DNA of 6,170 nucleotides from CAVRZY01 sp963725415 (GTDB taxonomy: Bacteria > Acidobacteriota > Terriglobia > Bryobacterales > Bryobacteraceae): the NCBI GenBank assembly GCA_963725415.1, contig CAVRZY010000027.1, forward strand, positions 1-6,170, read 5' to 3'. Each line of letters opens with the position of its first letter. The stretch's first letter is position 1. The position numbers and the translations under genes were made by a program. The notes below the pieces were generated by a model that saw nothing but the letters and a program-made list of their open reading frames with translations, ran no database searches and was not told the DNA's origin. Positions 1 through 6,170 of this stretch are shown here, piece by piece.

Positions 1-804
1 AAACGCCGAAACCTTCTCGGGAAACTCGGAAACGAACGGCGCCACCCACTGCACGAACACGAAATTGGGTACTCCCAGCACCACGGAGACCGCTAGCAGG
101 CTGCCCACGAAGGGTTCGGCGGTGAAGTAGATCAACAGGCCCCCGCCCAGGAAGAACGATACGATAAGGAACCTCCGGATGGGCGCGCGGGCCTCAACAA
201 TCGTCCTCGGGATTCGCTCCAGCTCCTCGATGCCTTCCGCTTCCTCCGGAGGCATCTTCCCCAGCACCAGCAGGTAGGCCACATAGATCGAGATCAGGAC
301 CGCGGCGTCAATGAGGTTCAGAGAACCTTTCAACCAGATAAAGGCTGCGTAGACCAGCGGCACGAACAGCCCCACCACCTCGACCGAGTGGTGGTCCTCC
401 AGGCGTATCCGCCGCATCGGCTTGTGGTGCATCCTCCGGTAGCCCAGCGCCGCAACGAAATAGATCATGGGCCAGCCCAACCCGGTCAGCAGCCGCAGCG
501 AGCCGGTCAGGTTGGCCAGCAGCAGCGGCACCTGCTGTTTCCAGGCCAGCACGAACTCCACGGCGAATTCCGGAAAGGTCTGCAACCACGCCAGGATCGC
601 CAGGGCGAATCCCTGCGCGATGAAGAACTGCGCAGACTCCGCGGCCCAGGCGATAAGCATGGCCGCCGCCAAAATGGACGGCGCGGCCCACAGCACGGCC
701 CGCGGACCAACCGGCCGAATCGGCAGCGCTGCCAGCACTAACAAGGCCAGGACCGGAAGCGAGACCTGCCCGGCACGCCCTGCTCTAGAAGAACCTGACT
801 TCAT
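1..804 (-). CDS. Sodium/calcium exchanger family (CaCA-type) cation antiporter, 3' part cut by window edge
   Basis: This is a polytopic inner-membrane protein of the Na_Ca_ex (cation/Ca2+ exchanger) type, likely exporting a cation against Na+ or H+; the substrate cannot be told. The first 268 residues are present and the frame is open to base 1. Hydrophobic segments lie near residues 14-30, 36-54, 62-87, 94-121, 142-158, 163-181, 210-227 and 231-250, with a charged cytoplasmic-type loop near 183-209 (EEAEGIEELE). Two acidic signature sites typical of the duplicated alpha repeats are visible: TFPEF at 76-80, followed by LTGS at 99-102, and APFVSEFPEK at 255-264. The usual GSN of the first repeat reads GSL here, so ion selectivity may differ from classical Ca2+ exchangers. 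The start is the ATG at 804-802, preceded by GAGGG three bases upstream. It lies inside the end of nadB (20-base overlap), implying a shared transcript. The family call is fairly sure; the transported ion is unknown. Confidence 0.8.
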   Translation of the reverse strand, partial: MKSGSSRAGRAGQVSLPVLALLVLAALPIRPVGPRAVLWAAPSILAAAMLIAWAAESAQFFIAQGFALAILAWLQTFPEFAVEFVLAWKQQVPLLLANLTGSLRLLTGLGWPMIYFVAALGYRRMHHKPMRRIRLEDHHSVEVVGLFVPLVYAAFIWLKGSLNLIDAAVLISIYVAYLLVLGKMPPEEAEGIEELERIPRTIVEARAPIRRFLIVSFFLGGGLLIYFTAEPFVGSLLAVSVVLGVPNFVFVQWVAPFVSEFPEKVSAF

Positions 805-2323
805 CGTCCCTCGTGATCAGCGAGTGCTTCCGGAATTCCGCTCTCGGCTCGGGATAGTCGGTCCGGCAGTGCGCCCCCCGGCTCTCCTTGCGCGCCAGCG
901 CGCAACGGGCGATCAGCTCCAGCACCGTGTGCATGCTGCGTAACTCAAAAAGGGCGCGATTGGGATCGGTGGTTCTCCGCACCGAAGCCCCCTGAAGCTG
1001 ATGACAGGCCCGCTCCAACCCGTCTCCGGAACGAATGATGCCGCAGTTCTGCCAGGCCAGCCGGCGCAGCTCGTCCTCCGAGGTGCAGGGGAACTCCGGA
1101 TCCGGAAGAGGTTCCAGGCGTAGCATCCGCGCGCCGGCGCACTCCCGCATGGCCATCCCGGCCCGCGCCCCGAACACCACCCCTTCCAGAAGCGAGTTGC
1201 TGGCCAGCCGGTTGGCTCCGTGCACGCCGGTCGCCGCCACTTCTCCGGCCGCGTACAGCCGCGGCAGGTTCGTCCGTCCCTCCAGGTCCGTCCACACTCC
1301 CCCCATGGCATAATGCGCCGCCGGACAGACCGGCGCCAGTTCCTTGCACAGATCGATGCCGTACCTCAAACAGGTCTCGACGATCCTCGGGAACCGCTCC
1401 CCCAGGAACTCGCCCTCTAGATGCCTCACATCCAAAAAAACGTGCTCGGAAGCGGTCCTCTCGATCTCCAGGATGATGGAGCGCGAGACCACGTCGCGCG
1501 GCGCCAGCTCCGCCAGCGCGTGGTAGCGAGGCATGAAGCGCTCCCCCGCCGCGTTCCGCAGATACGCCCCTTCGCCTCGCAGCGCCTCCGAAAGCAGAAA
1601 GCGCGGCGCCCCTTCGACATCCAGAACCGTGGGATGAAATTGCACGAACTCCAGATCACTGATTCGGGCGCCCGCCCGGTAGGCCGCCGCCACCCCGTCT
1701 CCGGTGGCCACCTCCGGGTTCGTGCTGTCCCGGTACACCCGTCCCAGGCCGCCCGTGGCCAGCAAAACCGCCCTGGCCTGGAGTGGCATCGCGTGCCGGG
1801 TCGAGGCGTCGCAGACTACCACTCCCGCCACGCCCTCCTCGGAAACCAGCAGGTCCGTCACCGCGGCGAAACTCCGCAGCTCGATGTTTTCCAGCGTCCG
1901 CGCCTTCCGGTATAGGGTACGCGCGATCTCGCGCCCCGTCGAGTCCCCGTGCGCGTGCAGAATCCGCCGCCGGCCGTGCGCGCCCTCCCGCCCGAAGGCC
2001 AGCTTCCCTCTCTCGCGGTCGAACTCCGCGCCCCATTCGATCAGTTGCTCGACCGCCCCCGGCCCCTCGCTCACCAGCGTCCGCACCGCCTCGGGATCCG
2101 ACAGCCCGTCCCCGGCTGCCAGGGTGTCCTGCGCGTGCAACTCGACGCTGTCGTCCTCGCCCAGCGCCACCGCGATCCCGCCTTGCGCGTATTCCGAAGA
2201 GGACTCTCGCAGGGTGTCTTTAGCCACCACCAGCACCCGCCCCGCCTCCGACAACTCGATGGCTGCGCGCAGCCCCGCTACCCCCGCGCCCACCACCAGA
2301 AAATCAGCAGTCTCTTCAGCCAT
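785..2323 (-). CDS. nadB: L-aspartate oxidase
   Basis: This FAD-dependent cytoplasmic enzyme oxidises L-aspartate to iminoaspartate, the first step of de novo NAD synthesis; quinolinate synthase (NadA) uses the product. The 512 residues match the usual family length. An N-terminal dinucleotide-binding site GAGVAG (12-17) is followed by AQGGIA (46-51) and GRRRILHAHGDSTG (117-130). Active-site positions known from E. coli NadB appear conserved: E113 (E121), H230 (H244), S245-E246 (T259-E260, a conservative change), R276 in APRD (R290), H337 in AHYAMGG (H351) and R372 in HGANRLASNS (R386). This set, with the SRGAHCRTDYP helical-domain motif at 481-491, favours NadB over succinate dehydrogenase or fumarate reductase flavoproteins. 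The ATG at 2323 has GAAGG three bases upstream and places the Rossmann motif at the expected distance. The downstream exchanger gene overlaps its last 20 bases. No nadA or nadC is seen in the window. Confidence 0.96.
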   Translation of the reverse strand: MAEETADFLVVGAGVAGLRAAIELSEAGRVLVVAKDTLRESSSEYAQGGIAVALGEDDSVELHAQDTLAAGDGLSDPEAVRTLVSEGPGAVEQLIEWGAEFDRERGKLAFGREGAHGRRRILHAHGDSTGREIARTLYRKARTLENIELRSFAAVTDLLVSEEGVAGVVVCDASTRHAMPLQARAVLLATGGLGRVYRDSTNPEVATGDGVAAAYRAGARISDLEFVQFHPTVLDVEGAPRFLLSEALRGEGAYLRNAAGERFMPRYHALAELAPRDVVSRSIILEIERTASEHVFLDVRHLEGEFLGERFPRIVETCLRYGIDLCKELAPVCPAAHYAMGGVWTDLEGRTNLPRLYAAGEVAATGVHGANRLASNSLLEGVVFGARAGMAMRECAGARMLRLEPLPDPEFPCTSEDELRRLAWQNCGIIRSGDGLERACHQLQGASVRRTTDPNRALFELRSMHTVLELIARCALARKESRGAHCRTDYPEPRAEFRKHSLITRDDEVRFF

Positions 2324-2345
2324 CAGCCTTCAGCCCTTGCCAAGA

Positions 2346-2465
2346 TGTGGCGCGGGCTTCAGCCTGCCGCGTCGAGACTCCTCTCGACGCCAGTGCTTCT
2401 CCACGCCCGGAATAGCGTGTCTCGGCACGAGTGCCAAGACGGGAGCCTGGAGAGGCTGCGCCACA
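2346..2465. repeat. Nested palindromic intergenic element with 8-bp terminal inverted repeats
   Basis: The element is bounded by TGTGGCGC (2346-2353) and its exact reverse complement GCGCCACA (2458-2465). Inside are further inverted repeats: GGCT/AGCC (2355-2364); a perfect 9-bp stem GCGTCGAGA/TCTCGACGC with a CTCC loop (2369-2390); a 10-base arm pair with one mismatch, GTCTCGGCAC/GTGCCAAGAC (2419-2440); and AGCCT/AGGCT with a GGAG loop (2444-2457). The whole could fold as a multi-arm cloverleaf in DNA or RNA. No obvious target-site duplication flanks it and no transposase is present. It resembles small non-autonomous palindromic repeats common between genes in Acidobacteriota, by memory only. 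It sits in the nadB leader region, between the divergent genes. Confidence 0.6.
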
Positions 2466-2606
2466 AGCTCAACAGGCAGTACGCCAGGAGGCATCTTTCT
2501 AGTCTACAACTTACTCGTCCAACAGCCGGCACTTGTGGCAACAGGCCTCTGGATGGTTCTTCACCGCGCACCGGCAAGGCGCCCTCTGCTGTCTCGGAGC
2601 TTCCGC
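2466..2606. other. Remaining nadB-rel intergenic DNA, no convincing gene
   Basis: This completes the roughly 290-base gap between the divergent nadB and rel genes. A locally AT-richer patch at about 2491-2517 is the likeliest place for a nadB promoter on the minus strand, but I find no convincing pair of -35 and -10 hexamers there. A minus-strand cysteine-rich frame ending at 2511 has no ATG start and is treated as a finding, not a gene. No riboswitch or known operator was recognised. Confidence 0.4.
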
Positions 2607-2612
2607 TATAAT
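2607..2612 (+). promoter_or_regulatory. Perfect -10 box (TATAAT) directly upstream of rel
   Basis: TATAAT at 2607-2612 matches the sigma70-type -10 consensus exactly, within otherwise GC-rich DNA. The six-base discriminator places the likely transcription start at about 2617-2620, on or next to the ATG at 2618. No good -35 hexamer is seen at 16-18 bases spacing (that stretch reads CCTCTGCT) and there is no TGn extension, so an activator or a weak -35 would be needed. The call rests on the -10 match and its position only. Confidence 0.55.
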
Positions 2613-2617
2613 CAGGA

Positions 2618-4872
<2,255 letters not shown>

Positions 4873-4876
<4 letters not shown>

Positions 4877-5216
4877 AGAGCTTCCCTCCGGAGCACATCG
4901 CGGTCTCGAAATCCAAGGGCCTCCGCATCGGCTGGAAAGATAGCCATCCCAGCCACTACCCGCTCAAGTACCTGCGGGACCACTGCCCCTGCGCCGCTTG
5001 TACCCACGCGCACCCCAGCGGCGCCGCCGCACCCCAGACCCCCCGCTGTTCCCGCTCTACAAGCCCGTTTTGAAGATCGAGGCCGTCGAGCCTGTGGGAA
5101 ACTACGCCATCCGCATCCGCTGGAATGACGGTCATAACACGGGCATTTACTCGTTCGAGCACTTGCGGCGCATCTGCCCGTGTGCGGCTTGCGCCGCGCG
5201 CACCGTAAGCGACTAG
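4873..5216 (+). pseudogene. DUF971 (GBBH-like N-terminal domain) protein, frame broken by a one-base deletion
   Basis: This small zinc-binding-type domain of unknown function is related to the N-terminal domain of gamma-butyrobetaine hydroxylase. The first frame starts at ATG 4873 (ATGA overlap with the rel stop) and reads to TGA 5073. It carries LRIGW, HYPLKYLRDHCPCAAC and then non-homologous sequence after PQTP. The rest of the domain is one frame back: PLFPLYKPVLKIEAVEPVGN, then DGHNTGIYSFEHLR and CPCAAC, ending at TAG 5214-5216. The switch falls at a run of six Cs (5039-5044). One added C would give a continuous protein of about 114 residues, so a C7-to-C6 deletion is the simplest account, either real or an assembly error. 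Both halves retain good family motifs, which argues for a recent or artefactual break. Two CPCAAC motifs are present. The overlap with rel suggests translational coupling. Its biochemical role is not known. Confidence 0.8.
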
Positions 5217-5254
5217 AGGGCCTGAAGCCCCGAGCTTGTCGCGGATAAGTCAAG

Positions 5255-5304
5255 TTTTTCTCACCGCAAAGACGCAGAGACCGCAGAGATAACGCGGAGA
5301 AAAA
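5255..5304. repeat. Short intergenic repeat: imperfect palindrome with degenerate CGCAGAGA tandem units
   Basis: TTTTTCTC (5255-5262) is the exact reverse complement of GAGAAAAA (5297-5304). A further CGC/GCG pairing (5265-5267 with 5294-5296) becomes possible with a two-base bulge. Between the arms are degenerate units of 8-11 bases: GCAAAGAC, GCAGAGACC, GCAGAGATAAC, GCGGAGA. The arms place Ts before and As after the stem on both strands, so it is not a classical intrinsic terminator. From memory, similar CGCAGAGACGCGGAG-type repeats are scattered between genes in Acidobacteriota and several other phyla. Confidence 0.65.
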
Positions 5305-5341
5305 CCGGCCAGTTGGAAGAAGGCGCGGCGGGAGGCGGTGC

Positions 5342-5370
5342 CTGGCACTGCCGCTGCGCCGGTGTATACT
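5342..5370 (+). promoter_or_regulatory. Candidate sigma70-type promoter for the secreted-protein gene
   Basis: TATACT (5365-5370) is a five-of-six match to the -10 consensus. CTGGCA (5342-5347), 17 bases upstream, matches TTGACA at four of six positions. The predicted start near 5377 would give a leader of about 45 bases to ATG 5422. A sigma54-like arrangement overlaps the same bases (TGGCAC at 5343, TGC at 5355), so the sigma factor is not settled. Confidence 0.4.
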
Positions 5371-5408
5371 CAACTTTTCTCCGTGTCCAAGAAGGAGACC
5401 CCGGTCAA

Positions 5409-5420
5409 GGGAGGAGGGAC
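5409..5420 (+). promoter_or_regulatory. Strong Shine-Dalgarno that decides the start at 5422
   Basis: The purine tract GGGAGGAGGGAC contains GGAGG (5410-5414) seven bases before ATG 5422. An upstream in-frame ATG at 5338 lies before the predicted promoter -10 box and would put 28 non-signal residues ahead of the signal peptide, so 5422 is preferred. Confidence 0.7.
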
Positions 5421-5421
5421 G

Positions 5422-6060
5422 ATGGCAGCGCGCGCGTCTGTTCCGGAGGGACAATCGACGTCCACTGCGGTTGTTATCCGCTGGCTCATCTGTTGCGTTG
5501 TCCTCAGTGCCACCGCGGCGGTCGGATTCAGCCAGGCGCCGCCAGCGTCGTTCCGTGACGACTTTTCAAGGCTCGTTCTCGGCGCCGATGGATGGACCAT
5601 GAAACTCGGCGTTGGTTCGTTCAACGCCACCGAGAATCCCGGCTACCTGCGCAATCGCATCGACCCCGATACCTATACACGTACCTATCCCAGTGATGAC
5701 GGCGCGTTCGGCTTGTATCGGTCCTTCTCGGGTGAGCGATGGATCGTCGAGGCCAAGGTGGGCTATTCCTTCCCCGCTCCGTTTCTCCCGGACTTCGCCA
5801 CGGGGCGCCGGTTTTTCCTTCATCTCATTTTTGGCGACATAGACCAAAAAGGACGGAACGAAGTCGTCTGGATGCGAGAGCGGGAGGACCGAACGTCTTC
5901 CGAGGTGACCAGCAACCGGGTGATCGCACAGTTTACCGAAGGGGGAGCAGGCGGAGGTGTGCCGAGCGCGGGGCTGGGCGGCGATCCGGCGCGCGGCATC
6001 GCCATCGGCCCCAACGCGGCCGACACTTACGTGGTACGCATCCTCCGGGAGGACCGCTAG
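5422..6060 (+). CDS. Secreted protein with ConA/LamG-like beta-sandwich domain, ended early by TAG
   Basis: The 212-residue product has a short N-terminal region with R20, a hydrophobic core at about 21-36 (WLICCVVLSATAAVGF) and a likely signal peptidase I site after SQA (residue 39), so it should be exported. The mature part begins FRDDFSRLVLGADGW (44-58), followed by NPGYLRN (72-78) and strand-rich sequence with many aromatic residues. This pattern fits ConA-like/LamG or DUF1349-type jelly-roll domains, which often bind or act on carbohydrate. The family call is by pattern and no catalytic residues were assigned. A glycine-rich segment lies at 173-187. The frame ends at TAG 6058-6060 inside what looks like the last strands of the domain; the same frame continues open beyond it. 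The start at 5422 has a strong Shine-Dalgarno. The gene appears to be its own transcription unit behind the repeat and promoter region. Confidence 0.65.
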   Translation: MAARASVPEGQSTSTAVVIRWLICCVVLSATAAVGFSQAPPASFRDDFSRLVLGADGWTMKLGVGSFNATENPGYLRNRIDPDTYTRTYPSDDGAFGLYRSFSGERWIVEAKVGYSFPAPFLPDFATGRRFFLHLIFGDIDQKGRNEVVWMREREDRTSSEVTSNRVIAQFTEGGAGGGVPSAGLGGDPARGIAIGPNAADTYVVRILREDR

Positions 6061-6170
6061 GTGACCGTCCAGCACAGCGCGGACGGCGTGCAGTTCACCA
6101 CCGTCGCCCAAAGGACTTTCACTGCCAGCATCGGATCGGTTCAAACGCTGCTCTTGACCGCTGCCTGGGC
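6061..6170 (+). pseudogene. In-frame continuation of the secreted protein after the TAG, cut by window edge
   Basis: Immediately after TAG 6058-6060 the same frame stays open to the window end. It reads VTVQHSADGVQF, then a threonine- and alanine-rich stretch ending LLLTAAW. The SADG...F pattern is typical of the last strands of ConA/LamG or DUF1349-like domains and follows naturally from YVVRILRED before the stop. This suggests one ancestral gene interrupted by a single substitution (for example AAG or CAG to TAG). Alternatives are readthrough, a separate coupled gene starting at GTG 6061, or a sequence error. How far the gene extends beyond 6170 cannot be seen. Confidence 0.5.

Noticed and set aside
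308..943. Several plus- and minus-strand frames over the exchanger gene
   Set aside because: The minus-strand frame starting at 804 gives a coherent membrane protein. The others are Arg/Pro/Gln-rich shadows.
2330..2494. 54-codon minus-strand frame starting at ATG 2494 and ending seven bases before nadB
   Set aside because: Most of it is the palindromic element read through, with a poor Shine-Dalgarno and no recognisable protein features. A leader-peptide role is possible but unsupported.
4998..5216. Independent 72-residue gene starting at ATG 4998
   Set aside because: Its first residues (MYPRAPQRRRR) are out-of-frame reading of the DUF971 gene. Only the part after about 5040 is homologous, so it is the second half of the frameshifted DUF971 gene.
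5218..5230. GGGC/GCCC mini-hairpin just after the DUF971 stop as a terminator
   Set aside because: The stem is only four base pairs and is not followed by a T-run.
5338..5421. Upstream start ATG 5338 for the secreted protein
   Set aside because: It precedes the candidate -10 box, lacks a good Shine-Dalgarno and would bury the signal peptide; ATG 5422 has GGAGG at ideal spacing.
5566..6144. 192-codon minus-strand frame opposite the secreted protein
   Set aside because: It is codon-aligned antisense to the plus-strand gene, which has a signal peptide, Shine-Dalgarno and promoter; the antisense product has no recognisable features.

Overview
This is a high-GC bacterial window (about 60-65% G+C by eye). 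It has a divergent layout: two genes leave a central intergenic region to the left and three leave it to the right. The gene content (nadB, a bifunctional rel/spoT, a DUF971 protein, an unusual CaCA-type exchanger, a secreted ConA-like protein) and the intergenic repeats look most like an Acidobacteriota chromosome. That is an inference from family resemblance and remembered repeat style. No rRNA or other marker in the window fixes the taxonomy.

Left half, minus strand: nadB (L-aspartate oxidase, first step of de novo NAD synthesis, 785-2323) is followed by a sodium/calcium-type cation exchanger. The exchanger's start codon lies inside the end of nadB, and the gene runs off the left edge (1-804). 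The 20-base overlap points to co-transcription and translational coupling. No nadA or nadC partner is visible.

Middle, 2324-2617: no convincing gene. It holds a roughly 120-bp element of nested palindromes closed by 8-bp terminal inverted repeats (2346-2465), then a stretch with a small cysteine-rich reading frame that has no ATG start, then a perfect TATAAT box (2607-2612) directly in front of rel.

Right half, plus strand: rel (2618-4876) encodes a full-length bifunctional (p)ppGpp synthetase/hydrolase and is intact. Its first 30 bases form a GC-rich hairpin followed by six Ts, which looks like an intrinsic terminator or attenuator. A DUF971 gene overlaps the rel stop in an ATGA junction, but its frame is broken at a run of six Cs, so it is split into two reading frames (4873-5216). 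An intergenic stretch follows with a short repeat-rich palindrome (5255-5304), a candidate promoter and a strong ribosome binding site. Last comes a signal-peptide protein with a ConA/LamG-like domain (5422-6060) that stops at a TAG, beyond which the same frame continues with domain-like sequence to the window edge.

Functionally the window combines housekeeping metabolism (NAD), stringent response and ion transport. The most unusual signals are the terminator-like hairpin coinciding with the predicted 5' end of the rel transcript, the structured intergenic element, and two adjacent disrupted genes at the right end. I did not find a defence system, CRISPR array, tRNA, rRNA or transposase.
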